From contig JAJFFK010000001.1 in assembly GCA_021776655.1 (NCBI GenBank), positions 1-51,860 on the forward strand: a stretch of 51,860 nt of DNA. The letters run 5' to 3'. The notes under the pieces are model-generated. The model was given only the letters and a program-made list of their open reading frames with translations. It made no database searches and was not told the origin of the DNA. The position numbers and the translations under genes are program-made. The first letter of the stretch is position 1. The number at the start of each line of letters is the position of its first letter. The DNA comes from Henriciella sp. Lineage in GTDB: Bacteria; Pseudomonadota; Alphaproteobacteria; Caulobacterales; Hyphomonadaceae. This document shows positions 34,918 to 44,647 of this stretch, one piece after another.

Positions 34918-35994
34918 GTGCAAAAATTGATCATCGGACTTGTTGGCCTTGGACTGGTTGGCTGTGTGGCACCAGAAGGTGCGCCTGAGCCGCCAGCGGT
35001 CGCAACAGATACCGTTATAGTCGATCTGGTTGATCAGGATATCTGGAAATTTGCTGATCACGCCGATGCGCTGCGCGCCGCCTCATGCCCGGAAGGCACC
35101 GTGTTCACCCGCCCACAATCTATGCCAATAAAGGCGGTTGAGATTGATCGTGGATCAGCCGCCGAGCAGGCTGCAGCTTTGCATAATCTGACCTTCGCGG
35201 GGGCGTGGCACCTGAGCTCTGATGAGCCGAATTTTGGCGGTCTGTCGGGGCTCGCGGTGATGCGGCCCGGCTTGTTGCTCGCGATCAGTGATGCGGGTGC
35301 CTTTGTCTGGATTGGGATTGATCCATACACAGGTTCGCCTGACGAGATTGGGTTGATCGGCTATATGCGTGATGTTGACGGCAAGGTGTTTGGCCGCAAG
35401 GTTGAGGCCGATTCCGAAGGCCTGGCATTTCGCGAGGGTCTGGCCCTGGTCAGCTTCGAGCAGGACCACCGGATCGCAGCTTTTGACATAGAAGGATGCG
35501 GCACGTCTGCCCGGGCCGCGCCGGTGGTTGATTTACCAGCGGTCATACTCGGCAAACGCGTGCCAGACAATCGCGGCGCAGAAGCCCTAGCGCTGCACGA
35601 TGATGGCGGTCTGCAAGTCGGGTTTGAGACCGCGACCCGCGAGGGGTCGCCTACTGGTCATGTCGTCGGTGATCGCGAATTGAGCGATATGTCACGGCTT
35701 AATCAGCCCAGCCTCTACCTGCTAACCGGCATGGACTATCACGCGGGCATGGTGGCGCACATTTATCGCTCTTACGATCCCATTCGTGGCTCGCGTATCC
35801 AGCTTCGCGTGTCGTCAGTGGCAAGCGGCGAGGATATCGCCTTCGCGGATTTGAAATCGCCGCTTCCGGTAGATAATTTCGAGGGCGTTACCTTTGGCAC
35901 CAGTCCGACGGGGAAGACCCGGCTCTGGCTGATCTCTGATGATAATTTCAACCCGAGACAGCGGACTTTGCTGTTTGCCTTCGATCTTGATTGA
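34918..35994 (+). CDS. Lipoprotein with esterase-like phytase domain
   Basis: 358 residues from GTG 34918, preceded by GGAG; the TTG at 34906 is a weaker alternative. A signal peptide ends in lipobox LVGC (Cys16 from this start). The rest matches the esterase-like activity of phytase family (PF13449): repeated glycine- and glutamate-bearing strands GGLSGLAV, ADSEGLAF, NRGAEALAL, DNFEGVTF, then LWLISDDNFNPRQRTLLFAFDL. These look like blades of a beta propeller with acidic metal or phosphate sites. It probably hydrolyses a phosphate or ester outside the cytoplasm. It follows cobT by about 60 bases; a link to cobalamin is not evident. Confidence 0.88.
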   Translation: MQKLIIGLVGLGLVGCVAPEGAPEPPAVATDTVIVDLVDQDIWKFADHADALRAASCPEGTVFTRPQSMPIKAVEIDRGSAAEQAAALHNLTFAGAWHLSSDEPNFGGLSGLAVMRPGLLLAISDAGAFVWIGIDPYTGSPDEIGLIGYMRDVDGKVFGRKVEADSEGLAFREGLALVSFEQDHRIAAFDIEGCGTSARAAPVVDLPAVILGKRVPDNRGAEALALHDDGGLQVGFETATREGSPTGHVVGDRELSDMSRLNQPSLYLLTGMDYHAGMVAHIYRSYDPIRGSRIQLRVSSVASGEDIAFADLKSPLPVDNFEGVTFGTSPTGKTRLWLISDDNFNPRQRTLLFAFDLD

Positions 35995-36071
35995 TTTGCC
36001 GCGAGGTCAGGCGTTGCGCTTAGCGTCGGATTGACCAAGTTGCGTCGCACAAGCGGAATGGAGCGCACCAC

Positions 36072-36827
36072 ATGACTTATGATTTCACAGGCAAGACCAT
36101 TGTCGTCACCGGGGCTAGCCGGGGGCTGGGCGCGGCAACCGCGCGAACCTTCGCGCAGGATGGCGCACGGGTCGTATTGGTGGCGCGCAGCGGCGACAGT
36201 TTACGCGCCTTGGCAGCAGACTTGCCGAACGATCCGGTGGTGGTCGAGGCTGATCTCTCGCAAGCTGATGGCTGGAAAACGGCGTCGCAAGCGATCTTGG
36301 CGGCAACCGATCAGATTGATGTTTTGGTCAATAATGCTGGCATTGGCGGGCGTGAAAGCCTGGCCAAGATGACCGAAGATAGCCTCGATCAGGTCTTGAT
36401 GGTGAACGTGCGCAACCTGATCATGCTGAGCCATGCCTTGACACCGGCATTGATCGCGACGCGCGGCAATGTGGTGAATATCTCGTCTGTGTCGGCCTTC
36501 TCGGGCGGGGTTGGTCAGATCGCTTATGCGACCTCAAAGGGCGCGGTCAATTCGTTCACGCGCAATGCCTCGATTGACATGGGGCGTTCAGGCGTGCGGG
36601 TGAACGCGGTTGCGCCGGGCGTGATTGATGACGGCATGTGGAAAACGGCATTCGATGCGGGCGCCGACCGCGAGAAAGCCATGAAAGGCATGCGCGCCTT
36701 GCTGCCTTTAGAAGGGCGTTGGGGCGCGGCGCAGGATGTTGCGGATGCGGTGACCTGGCTGGCCTCGGACAAAGCAGGCTATGTCACCGGCCAAGTGATC
36801 CGGGTCGATGGCGGCATGACAGTCTAG
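36072..36827 (+). CDS. Short-chain dehydrogenase/reductase (SDR)
   Basis: 251 residues. TGASRGLGAATA binds the cofactor, NNAGIGG follows, and the catalytic residues are Ser in NISSVSAF, Tyr152 and Lys156 in YATSK. PGVIDDGMW and the C-terminal GYVTGQVIRVDGG are typical of the 3-oxoacyl-ACP-reductase-like group. The substrate is unknown. GGAGC precedes ATG 36072. It converges on the tlpA-like gene (33 bases apart). Confidence 0.93.
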   Translation: MTYDFTGKTIVVTGASRGLGAATARTFAQDGARVVLVARSGDSLRALAADLPNDPVVVEADLSQADGWKTASQAILAATDQIDVLVNNAGIGGRESLAKMTEDSLDQVLMVNVRNLIMLSHALTPALIATRGNVVNISSVSAFSGGVGQIAYATSKGAVNSFTRNASIDMGRSGVRVNAVAPGVIDDGMWKTAFDAGADREKAMKGMRALLPLEGRWGAAQDVADAVTWLASDKAGYVTGQVIRVDGGMTV

Positions 36828-36860
36828 GCGCGAGGCCCAATCAAATCGCCGGATGACAGG

Positions 36861-37457
36861 TTAGTCTGCCAATAAGGCGTCGATCAGGGCGACCGCTTCA
36901 TAACTGCTCCAGTCGGCGTCACCGGCGAATTGCGCGATCTTGGTGCCGTCGGCGGCGTAGAGGACGCTGGTGGGAAACCCGCGCCGCGCGCCGCTATCAT
37001 AGACAATATCCCAGCGCTCTGGCGGGGCGTGGTAAAACGTGAGTTCGGTCCCGGCCAGTTCGCCAAGCCGGCGCACGGCATAGTCGCGGTCCTCAGCGCT
37101 ATCGACACTGATCGCGACGACCTGGAACCTGTCGCCTCCGCGTGCCGCTTGCAGGGCCGCCAGAGACGGCATTTCACGCTCGCATGGGCCGCACCATGTC
37201 GCCCAGAAATTGACCAGGATAAGCTTGCCCTCAAAGGCCTGTAAATTGGTGTCGCTGCCATCAAGCATAGCGAACGGCGCAGGCGGGGCCAGCTCGCCGC
37301 GCTCGGATGTATCAAGCGCGGCTAAAGTTCCGACGGCGAATTTGGCAACCCGGTCGCGGGAACCGCCTCTCGACGTGGCGCTAAACACGACATAGAGCAT
37401 AGCGATGATCAGACCGATCACCAGAATCGGGATCGCAATGCGACGTGGACGAGGCAT
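36861..37457 (-). CDS. tlpA: TlpA-family thiol-disulfide oxidoreductase
   Basis: 198 residues. One N-terminal membrane helix (about 8-26) anchors a thioredoxin fold facing the periplasm. The active site is FWATWCGPCEREMPS (Cys89, Cys92); AISVDSAEDRDYA and the cis-proline in RRGFPTSVLY complete the fold. TlpA-type proteins reduce disulfides in cytochrome c or oxidase assembly factors. It is divergent from argH, 40 bases apart, the same layout seen in many Alphaproteobacteria. Confidence 0.95.
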   Translation of the reverse strand: MPRPRRIAIPILVIGLIIAMLYVVFSATSRGGSRDRVAKFAVGTLAALDTSERGELAPPAPFAMLDGSDTNLQAFEGKLILVNFWATWCGPCEREMPSLAALQAARGGDRFQVVAISVDSAEDRDYAVRRLGELAGTELTFYHAPPERWDIVYDSGARRGFPTSVLYAADGTKIAQFAGDADWSSYEAVALIDALLAD

Positions 37458-37497
37458 CGGGCGTTGGCTCCATGTGTGACCGAAAGGAAATCAGCTT

Positions 37498-38910
37498 ATG
37501 GCGAAGGACAAGGCCAAAGGCCAGCAAATGTGGGGCGGGCGTTTCGCCGCGCAGCCCAGCGACATCATGCAGTCGATCAATGCCTCAATCGATGTCGATC
37601 GCCGCATGGTCCGCGAAGACATTGCCGGTAGCCGCGCCCATGCCGACATGCTGGCCGAACAGGGCATCATCACCGAGGCTGACAATCAGGCGATCCAGAC
37701 CGGGCTCGACCAGATCGTTGCTGAAGTTCAGGACGGCACATTTCCATACCGTGTGGAGCTGGAAGATATTCACATGAATGTTGAAGCGCGCCTGAAAGAG
37801 CTGATCGGCGAACCGGCCGGGCGGCTGCACACAGCGCGCTCGCGCAATGATCAAGTGGTGACAGATTTCCGGCTCTGGACACGCGGCGCGTTAACCGAAG
37901 CCAAGCGCGCCATTGCTGGCTTGCAGGGTGCTCTGGTCAAGCAGGCGGGGGCACATGCCGACGCGGTGATGCCGGGCTTTACCCATCTGCAAACCGCGCA
38001 GCCAGTGACCATGGGCCATCATATGCTGGCTTATGTCGAGATGCTGGAGCGCGATAGTTCGCGGCTTGGCGACTGTGCGCAGCGGCTGAACGAAAGCCCG
38101 CTTGGCGCGGCAGCGCTGGCTGGGACTGGGTTTACGATTGACCGCGATATGACCGCCGAAGCGCTCGGCTTTGACCGGCCAATGGCCAACTCTCTCGATG
38201 CTGTATCGGCGCGCGATTTTGCGCTCGAAGCCCTCGCGGCGCTGAGCATTGCAGCGACGCACCTGTCGCGGCTGGCCGAGGAGATTGTGCTCTGGTCGAG
38301 CGCGCAATTTGCCTTTGCACGCTTGTCGGATGAGTGGTCGACCGGCTCCTCGATTATGCCGCAAAAGCGTAACCCGGATGCCGCCGAGCTGATCCGCGCC
38401 AAGGCGTCGCTAATCGCCGGGCAATATATCAGCCTGCAAGGCGCGGTCAAAGCGCTGCCGCTGGCCTATGCCAAGGATCTGCAAGACGACAAGGTGCTGA
38501 CTTTCGGCGCGTTCGATACGTTCGGCCTGTGCGTACAGGCGATGACCGGGATGATGCAGACCATCACGTTCAACCGCGAGACGATGCGCGCCGCCGCCGC
38601 CAAGGGCTTTTCCACGGCGACTGATCTGGCCGACTATCTGGTGCGGGAAATGAAAATGCCGTTCCGCGATGCCCACCATGTCACCGGCAGCCTTGTCGTG
38701 CTGGCCGAAAAGCAAGGCTGCGATCTGCCAGAGCTTAGCCTTAGCGATATGCAAAGCGTTGAGGCTCGCCTTACAAATGATGTTTTTTCGGTGCTAACAG
38801 TTGAAGCCTCCGCTCTATCGCGTCAAAGCTATGGCGGAACCTCACCGATCCGTGTCACTGAACAAGTGGCGCAATGGACACAACGACTGGGACTGGAAAG
38901 CCAATCATGA
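37498..38910 (+). CDS. argH: Argininosuccinate lyase
   Basis: 470 residues. Last step of arginine synthesis, splitting argininosuccinate into arginine and fumarate in the cytoplasm. Motifs: MWGGRF near the start, [24 protein letters not shown] and the signature [12 protein letters not shown] (about residue 282), which carries the catalytic serine loop. AAAGGAAA precedes ATG 37498. The stop overlaps the ATG of the LptM-type lipoprotein (ATGA), and lysA follows. Confidence 0.98.
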   Translation: MAKDKAKGQQMWGGRFAAQPSDIMQSINASIDVDRRMVREDIAGSRAHADMLAEQGIITEADNQAIQTGLDQIVAEVQDGTFPYRVELEDIHMNVEARLKELIGEPAGRLHTARSRNDQVVTDFRLWTRGALTEAKRAIAGLQGALVKQAGAHADAVMPGFTHLQTAQPVTMGHHMLAYVEMLERDSSRLGDCAQRLNESPLGAAALAGTGFTIDRDMTAEALGFDRPMANSLDAVSARDFALEALAALSIAATHLSRLAEEIVLWSSAQFAFARLSDEWSTGSSIMPQKRNPDAAELIRAKASLIAGQYISLQGAVKALPLAYAKDLQDDKVLTFGAFDTFGLCVQAMTGMMQTITFNRETMRAAAAKGFSTATDLADYLVREMKMPFRDAHHVTGSLVVLAEKQGCDLPELSLSDMQSVEARLTNDVFSVLTVEASALSRQSYGGTSPIRVTEQVAQWTQRLGLESQS

Positions 38911-39179
38911 AAACAGCCATCAAAACAGCGATTGCCTTTGCAACACTGGCCAGCCTTGCCGGGTGCGGCTTGCGCGGCGATCTGGAGCGGCCACCGCCAA
39001 TTTTCTCTGATCCACCCACCGAAGACGCCAAAGTGCCGGTGGATGTGCCAATTCAGATGGCAGTGGCAGCGATCGATGATGACCGCGTCTATATCAACAC
39101 GCTTGGCGGTGAGATTCCTAAACCGGTGCCTGATACTGAGGTCGAAGAAGACAGTATGGGGGAGGTCAGCCCCGGCTGA
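38907..39179 (+). CDS. lptM: LptM-type small lipoprotein
   Basis: 90 residues. A signal peptide ends in lipobox LAGC (Cys17), immediately followed by [10 protein letters not shown], the hallmark of the LptM/YifL family (GCGxxGxLxxP). LptM assists assembly of the LptD/LptE lipopolysaccharide exporter in enterobacteria. The acidic C-terminal extension (about residues 30-90) is longer than in the E. coli protein. ATG 38907 overlaps the argH stop (ATGA), so translation is coupled. lysA begins ten bases after its stop. Confidence 0.9.
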   Translation: MKTAIKTAIAFATLASLAGCGLRGDLERPPPIFSDPPTEDAKVPVDVPIQMAVAAIDDDRVYINTLGGEIPKPVPDTEVEEDSMGEVSPG

Positions 39180-39189
39180 TTGAGCGCCC

Positions 39190-40455
39190 GTGCACCATTT
39201 CGATTACAAGGGTGGGCGCTTGCATTGCGAGGACGTGCCGCTGCACGAGATTGCCGATGCAGCCGGAACACCTGTCTATGTCTATTCCACCGCGACGCTG
39301 CGCCGTCATGCGCGGGTGATTGCCGGGGCGTTTGAGGGCATGGATTGCCTGATCGCCTATTCGGTCAAAGCCAATAGCAATCTGGCGGTCTTGCGGACAC
39401 TGGCGAGCGAGGGTTGCGGCGCAGATGTGGTGAGCGGCGGTGAGCTGCGCCGGGCCCTCGCGGCAGGCATTCCAGCCGCCAGGATCGTGTTTTCCGGCGT
39501 CGGCAAAACTCGCGACGAAATGGCGCTGGCGCTGAGCCATGGGATTCATCAGTTCAATGTTGAAAGTGCTGCAGAGCTGGCCGCACTGTCTGACGTGGCG
39601 GTGCAGATGGGCAAGACCGCGCCGGTTGCCTTGCGCGTGAACCCGGATGTCGCGGCGGGCGGGCATCCGAATATTTCCACTGGCAAGGCAGGCGACAAGT
39701 TCGGTGTGCCATGGGGCGATGCGCCCGGCCTGTATGACCGGATCAAGACCCTGCCCGGCGTTGAAGCGGTTGGGGTTGATGTCCATATCGGCTCGCAAAT
39801 TGGCGATCTAGGTCCGATGCGTGCGGCGTTTGAGAAGACGATTGGCCTGGTCAAAACCTTGCGCGGCGCAGGCCACGATCTTACCCGGATCGATCTTGGC
39901 GGCGGCTTGGGCATTCCCTATCAGGACGGCGACGACCCGGCCCCGCCATCTGACTATGCGCAGATGATCCGCGAAGTAACCGAAGGGCTCGGCCTGCAAG
40001 TTGTGCTTGAACCGGGCCGGGTCATCGCTGGCAATGCCGGGGTGATGATTGCCACGGCTCTGTATCACAAACCGGCACCTGACCGGACCTTTCTGATCAT
40101 TGATGCCGGGATGAATGATCTGATGCGCCCAGCTTTGTATCAGGCCCATCACGATATCCTGGCGCTGGACCAGCCCACGCCAGAGACGCCAATGGTCAGC
40201 TATGATGTCGTCGGACCGATCTGCGAGTCGACGGACAAATTCGCCGCCACCCGCATGCTGCCGGAGATTGCGCCCGGCGCGCGGGTCGCCTTCATGTCGG
40301 CCGGGGCTTATGGCGCGGTGCTGGCAAGTCAGTACAATACAAGACCACTGGTGGCGGAGGTTTTGGTCGATGGCGACAAGTTTGCTATGGTTCGCCAACG
40401 CCCAAGTTTTGAACAGATAATAGAGTTGGAGAAGATGCCCGATTGGCTAGACTAG
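39190..40455 (+). CDS. lysA: Diaminopimelate decarboxylase
   Basis: 421 residues from GTG 39190. It decarboxylates meso-diaminopimelate to lysine with pyridoxal phosphate. Lys60 in YSVKAN forms the Schiff base; other motifs are GADVVSGGEL, VHIGSQIGD, DLGGGLGIPY, EPGRVIAGNAG and the catalytic Cys in VGPICESTDKFA. It lies in argH-lptM-lysA, and its end overlaps the next gene by 13 bases, so the whole run is one transcription unit. Confidence 0.98.
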   Translation: MHHFDYKGGRLHCEDVPLHEIADAAGTPVYVYSTATLRRHARVIAGAFEGMDCLIAYSVKANSNLAVLRTLASEGCGADVVSGGELRRALAAGIPAARIVFSGVGKTRDEMALALSHGIHQFNVESAAELAALSDVAVQMGKTAPVALRVNPDVAAGGHPNISTGKAGDKFGVPWGDAPGLYDRIKTLPGVEAVGVDVHIGSQIGDLGPMRAAFEKTIGLVKTLRGAGHDLTRIDLGGGLGIPYQDGDDPAPPSDYAQMIREVTEGLGLQVVLEPGRVIAGNAGVMIATALYHKPAPDRTFLIIDAGMNDLMRPALYQAHHDILALDQPTPETPMVSYDVVGPICESTDKFAATRMLPEIAPGARVAFMSAGAYGAVLASQYNTRPLVAEVLVDGDKFAMVRQRPSFEQIIELEKMPDWLD

Positions 40456-43055
40456 ACCGCATACCAGGGGTTAAACGTCTGCTCGCCAAGACAAGGCGGC
40501 GCTTGCGGGATATTGCGCTGTGGCGGGCCTTTTGGCCGCTTGTTGTCATTGTTTCCGTATTTCTGATTGCGGCGCTGCTCGGCCAGTTTGAGCGCGCCCC
40601 CGACCAGATTGCTGCGTTTGCAACATTGCTGGTCTTTGCCGGAACGTTGATTGCGCTCTTGCGTGGGCTTCGCCGGTTTCGCGCGCCGCCGTTGCGTGCT
40701 GCAAATGACGCGCTGGATGTTCAGGATGAGCTGCGTCCGCTGGCTTCTTTGGCGGATCGCCCAGCGCGTCCGAGTGTTGCGGGCGTTGCGCTATGGCGGG
40801 CGCATCAGGTCCGGCTGACCGATGCGGTTCGACGTCTGCGCGTGCCGAGATTTAGCGCGATCTGGAAACAGATTGATCCGCTTTACATGCGCTTTGTCCT
40901 GCCGCTGGCGCTGGTTGGGCTGATCGCTTTGAACGGCGCGCAAACCCATACCAAACTGGCCAGCGCCCTGACCCCTGACTATGGCAGCCTGATGGGCGCT
41001 GACACGATCCAGATCGAAGCCTGGATCACGCCGCCTACGCATACTGGCCGCGCGCCGATTTTTCTGAAAACCGATCAAGACGACGTGCGGGTGCCCAGCG
41101 GCTCGATCATGACGTTGCGCGTGCAAGCGCCGTCGACGCCGAAATTGCGCACGCTTAGCGATCAGGACCGCAAGACGGCACGCTTTACCAAAACCCCTGA
41201 CGGGGCGTACGAGACCGAAGCCATCATCACGGCTGACACTACAGTGTCTGTGCGCTGGTGGGGTGAGCGGCGTAGTTGGTCAATTCTGGCCTCGCCGGAT
41301 GCTGTACCAAAAGCGATCTTCGTTGATGTCCCGATCCGCGATTTGACTGACCGGACAGCCTTCACCTGGGAGGTCAGCGACGATTATGGCGTCGCGTCTC
41401 TGGACTTTGCCATACGGCCAGAAGGATCGACCCGTGATCCTGATCTGGTTGCGATTGATTTGGGCGGTGTCAGCCTGAAAACCGCCAGTGAAGAGGTCGC
41501 CCTCGACCTGACCCGCAATCGCTGGGCCGGCGCGCGGGTCGAAGTGCAATTGCTTGCCACTGACGGCGCTGGCCAGGTCGGGCGCAGCGAGCCCCACGTC
41601 TTTGTGATGCCAGAGAAATTGCTGCTACAGCCGCTGGCCAAGGCCGTGCAGGATATCAGAGTGACGGTGCTGCGCGAGGATGATCTCTATGCGCAGGCTG
41701 ATCTTGCCGAGGATGCCTTGCAGCAAGGTGGCTATTACACCTCGGCGACCCAGCGGATTGACCTTGCCCCTGCCGGGGTCAAGCGCGGGGCGGTGATGCT
41801 CGACGCTGTTACCTATGAAGCGCCGCGCTATTTCAAGGATATTCTGGTCTATACCGGCCTGCGCTCGGCCCAGCGGACATTGGAGGCGGCATCTGCACTT
41901 GACGAGGCTAAAGCCACCGATCCGCTGCTCTGGGCGGTGGCCTTGCGAGCTGAATACGGGACCGCCGCCGATGCCCTCGCGCGCTTGCAGGCGGCGCGTC
42001 AGGCGCTTGAGAATGCGTTGCGCGATGGGGCCAGCGAGGAAGAGATCGCGCGGCTGGTTGAAGCCTTCAAGGATGCGGCCCAGAATTATGTCGCCGCGCT
42101 GATGGCAGAAGCCCTGGCGAACGGCCTCGACGGCCCGCCGGACACGCGTGATAGCGCCCAGCAAGGTGGCGGGCAGGGCCTGGGCGGCGACGATTTCTCT
42201 GACATGCTCGATGCGCTGCAGGACCTGACCGAGACCGGGGCAAGTGATCAGGCCCGGCAATTGCTCGCTGACATTACTAATATGCTGGAAAATCTGGAAA
42301 TCCAGCAAGGCAACGGTTCAGGCAGCGGGTTTCCGGGGATGCCCGGCCAGCCAGGCGAGGGCGATGATGAAGATGTGCCAGAGGAAGAGCGCGAGCTGAC
42401 CGAAACCATGCGCGAGCTGTCTGACTTGCTGCGCCGCCAACGCGAATTGAATGACGAAACCTTGGCGCAGCAGCGCGGGGAAGGATCACAATTCGATCAG
42501 CCGAGCGGGCCAGAGGGGCATATTCCCGGCGAGCCGCCGCTCAATCAGCCGGACGCAGAGGGTGGGACATCGCTTGCTGATCGCCAGGAAGCGCTTGGCG
42601 ATCTGGTTGAGGAATTGGCCCGCCGCAATGGCGCTGGCGGCGATGAGGAAGACGGCGCAGGGGCCGGGTTGGATGGCGAAACCCTGGACGCGATTGAGCG
42701 GGCGCAGCGCCGCGCCGGGCAAGCGCTGGATGACGGCAATGAGCTGCGCGCCCTGCGAAATCAGGAACAGGCAACGCGTCAGCTGCGGGATCTCGCCGAG
42801 GGTCTGGCTCAAGACCTCGACGCCGTGCGCGCCGAGCGGCTGGGCGACACTCAGCGCGCGGCAGAAGGCGCCGGTTCCGATCCGTTTGGAAATTCCAGCA
42901 CTGGCGGCATTGATGACAGCAACAGTGTCGACATCCCAGATCAGGCCGAACGCCAGCGCGCCCGCGATATTCTTGATGAATTACGCAAACGCTATGGCGA
43001 TACGGTTGATGAGGATGAGCGCAACTATCTCGAACGGCTACTCGACCGGTTCTGA
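40443..43055 (+). CDS. TIGR02302/DUF4175 family membrane protein
   Basis: 870 residues, starting with TTG 40443 inside the lysA end, with GGAGAAG ahead of it. Three hydrophobic helices near the N-terminus (about 30-50, 58-78, 150-165) are followed by a beta-rich region likely outside the cytoplasm and a long helical, Gln/Glu/Gly/Asp-rich C-terminal half (about 500-870) with repetitive EERELTETMRELSDLLRRQR-like heptads. This matches the alphaproteobacteria-specific TIGR02302 family of unknown function, which typically follows lysA. It converges on the next gene with an 18-base overlap. Confidence 0.92.
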   Translation: MARLDRIPGVKRLLAKTRRRLRDIALWRAFWPLVVIVSVFLIAALLGQFERAPDQIAAFATLLVFAGTLIALLRGLRRFRAPPLRAANDALDVQDELRPLASLADRPARPSVAGVALWRAHQVRLTDAVRRLRVPRFSAIWKQIDPLYMRFVLPLALVGLIALNGAQTHTKLASALTPDYGSLMGADTIQIEAWITPPTHTGRAPIFLKTDQDDVRVPSGSIMTLRVQAPSTPKLRTLSDQDRKTARFTKTPDGAYETEAIITADTTVSVRWWGERRSWSILASPDAVPKAIFVDVPIRDLTDRTAFTWEVSDDYGVASLDFAIRPEGSTRDPDLVAIDLGGVSLKTASEEVALDLTRNRWAGARVEVQLLATDGAGQVGRSEPHVFVMPEKLLLQPLAKAVQDIRVTVLREDDLYAQADLAEDALQQGGYYTSATQRIDLAPAGVKRGAVMLDAVTYEAPRYFKDILVYTGLRSAQRTLEAASALDEAKATDPLLWAVALRAEYGTAADALARLQAARQALENALRDGASEEEIARLVEAFKDAAQNYVAALMAEALANGLDGPPDTRDSAQQGGGQGLGGDDFSDMLDALQDLTETGASDQARQLLADITNMLENLEIQQGNGSGSGFPGMPGQPGEGDDEDVPEEERELTETMRELSDLLRRQRELNDETLAQQRGEGSQFDQPSGPEGHIPGEPPLNQPDAEGGTSLADRQEALGDLVEELARRNGAGGDEEDGAGAGLDGETLDAIERAQRRAGQALDDGNELRALRNQEQATRQLRDLAEGLAQDLDAVRAERLGDTQRAAEGAGSDPFGNSSTGGIDDSNSVDIPDQAERQRARDILDELRKRYGDTVDEDERNYLERLLDRF

Positions 43056-43952
43056 CATGTCAGGCTTGATGAATTTCAGGGTCATCCTGTCGCTCTCGCC
43101 GAGCGCTGCATAGATCGCAGGATCGAAATCCTCGACTGAATTGCCAGCGCGGTCTGATGTCCGGTTGACCGGCGGCAGGGTCCAGACGCCATACGGGTGA
43201 TCGGCAGTATCGGCCGGATTGGCGTTGATCTCAGCGCTGGCTGCAAATTCGAACCCGGCACCGATGGCCAGCGCCATGACGAAATCCTCATGGACATAGC
43301 CGGTTGAGCCGCGCGGGTCCTGTTCGGCGCTTGAGGGCAGGCGATGCTCCACCACCCCCAGCGTACCGCCGGGTTTCAGCGCAGCAAAGGCATCCTCAAA
43401 GAACTTGGCCGAATAATCGCTGCTCATCCAATTGTGGACATTCCGAAAAGTCAGAACGGCATCAACGCTGCCTGCGGGTGCGAGATCACCGGACATTTTC
43501 GAGAAAGCCGAGAGGTCAACCGTCCCGAAAATTTCAGGATCAGCGGCATAAACCGCCATATAGTCATCAATCCGCTGGCTGAGGCGGTCCCGGCGCTCGC
43601 CCTCAAACTGATCAAGATCCCATTGCGCCGCGATCAGCGTGCCGCCGCCAGTGGCCAGATACGGGGCCAGCACATTCGAATACCAGCCACCGCCGGGCCA
43701 GATCTCAATCACGGTGTCGCTGGCGTCAATGTCGAAGAATTCCAGCGTTTCAACAGGATGGCGGAAGGCATCGCGGGCTTTTTCATCATCGCTGCGCCAG
43801 TCCCCGGCGGCAATATCGGTCAGGCTTGGCGGCGCTGCGGCTTCAATCGGTGCGGCAGCAGGCGGTGCTTCAACTGTCGGCGCGGTGGCTTCGCTGCCTG
43901 AACAGGCTGTCAGGGCGAGGGCGCAAACGCCTGCCATCCAGATGAGTTTCAT
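43038..43952 (-). CDS. Exported methyltransferase-like lipoprotein
   Basis: 304 residues. The N-terminus is a lipoprotein signal (ALTACSG, Cys17) with an Ala/Pro/Glu linker (about 20-45). The rest resembles a class I methyltransferase fold: DTVIEIWPGGGWYSNVLAPYL for the cofactor loop, VDAVLTFRNVHNW, LKPGGTLGVVEHR. In usual enzymes the loop reads GxGxG; here PGGGW is a variant. S-adenosylmethionine is not thought to be available outside the cytoplasm, so activity is uncertain and it may bind another ligand. Such putative periplasmic methyltransferase lipoproteins recur in Proteobacteria. ATG 43952 is followed by a clean signal peptide. Confidence 0.88.
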   Translation of the reverse strand: MKLIWMAGVCALALTACSGSEATAPTVEAPPAAAPIEAAAPPSLTDIAAGDWRSDDEKARDAFRHPVETLEFFDIDASDTVIEIWPGGGWYSNVLAPYLATGGGTLIAAQWDLDQFEGERRDRLSQRIDDYMAVYAADPEIFGTVDLSAFSKMSGDLAPAGSVDAVLTFRNVHNWMSSDYSAKFFEDAFAALKPGGTLGVVEHRLPSSAEQDPRGSTGYVHEDFVMALAIGAGFEFAASAEINANPADTADHPYGVWTLPPVNRTSDRAGNSVEDFDPAIYAALGESDRMTLKFIKPDMSEPVE

Positions 43953-44148
43953 GATGATGTCTCCGTAAGAGGGCTTGAATCAGCCGGGTTGCGTTTCCAA
44001 ATACCAATTGTAGCAGCGCTGCCAAGCAGGTTGCTACCAGAAGCTTTGCCGGTGCCGATGGTCGGGCCGGAGATATAAAGCCTTCTGAAGCTCTTAGCCC
44101 GTGTTGCAATCACAACCTGGGCGCAGTTGCCAAATAGAGGACTGTACG

Positions 44149-44622
44149 ATGAATACAATTGATTTAACCCCCCTTTACCGCACCATGGTTGGCTTTGACC
44201 GCATGGCCGCGATGATTGATAACGCCTCGCGCCTCGACGGTGCACAGGGCTATCCGCCTTATAATATCGAACGCGTCGGCGAGGATGCCTTTGCGATTGA
44301 GATCGCGGTGGCCGGCTTTGGCGATGATGATCTCGAGATTGAAACCAAGGATGGCTTACTGACCGTTGCCGGGCGCAAGGGCGATGATGAGGATGTTGAC
44401 ACGCGTGAGTTCCTGCATCGCGGGATTGCCGAGCGTGGCTTCCTGCGCCGGTTCCAACTGGCCGATCACGTTGTCGTGACCAATGCAGAATTGCGCAACG
44501 GCTTGCTCCGTGTCGCGCTTCTGCGCGAATTGCCGGAAGCCAAGAAACCGCGTAAAATCGCGATTGGTGCACCGGCAAAATCCAAGCCGAAACTGATCAA
44601 GGATGACAAGACGGCTGCTTAG
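44149..44622 (+). CDS. Small heat-shock protein, Hsp20 (IbpA-like)
   Basis: 157 residues. The N-terminus TLYRT-like LTPLYRTMVGFDRM and the alpha-crystallin domain (about 38-130: PPYNIERVGEDAFAIEIAVAGF, LTVAGRK, FLHRGIAERGFLRRFQLADHV, NGLLRVAL) are those of class A bacterial Hsp20, which holds unfolding proteins in a refoldable state. AGAGGA sits eight bases before ATG 44149. The 196-base upstream gap has CTTGAA (43974-43979) and CCAAATA (43997-44003), 17 bases apart, weakly like a heat-shock sigma promoter. Confidence 0.95.
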   Translation: MNTIDLTPLYRTMVGFDRMAAMIDNASRLDGAQGYPPYNIERVGEDAFAIEIAVAGFGDDDLEIETKDGLLTVAGRKGDDEDVDTREFLHRGIAERGFLRRFQLADHVVVTNAELRNGLLRVALLRELPEAKKPRKIAIGAPAKSKPKLIKDDKTAA

Positions 44623-44647
44623 GCCAGTTTGATCGCCTGACCCTAAG

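Noticed and set aside
43953-44148. ROSE-type RNA thermometer in the Hsp20 leader
   Set aside because: No clear U(U/C)GCU segment pairing with the AGAGGA ribosome site; only weak pairing possibilities were found.
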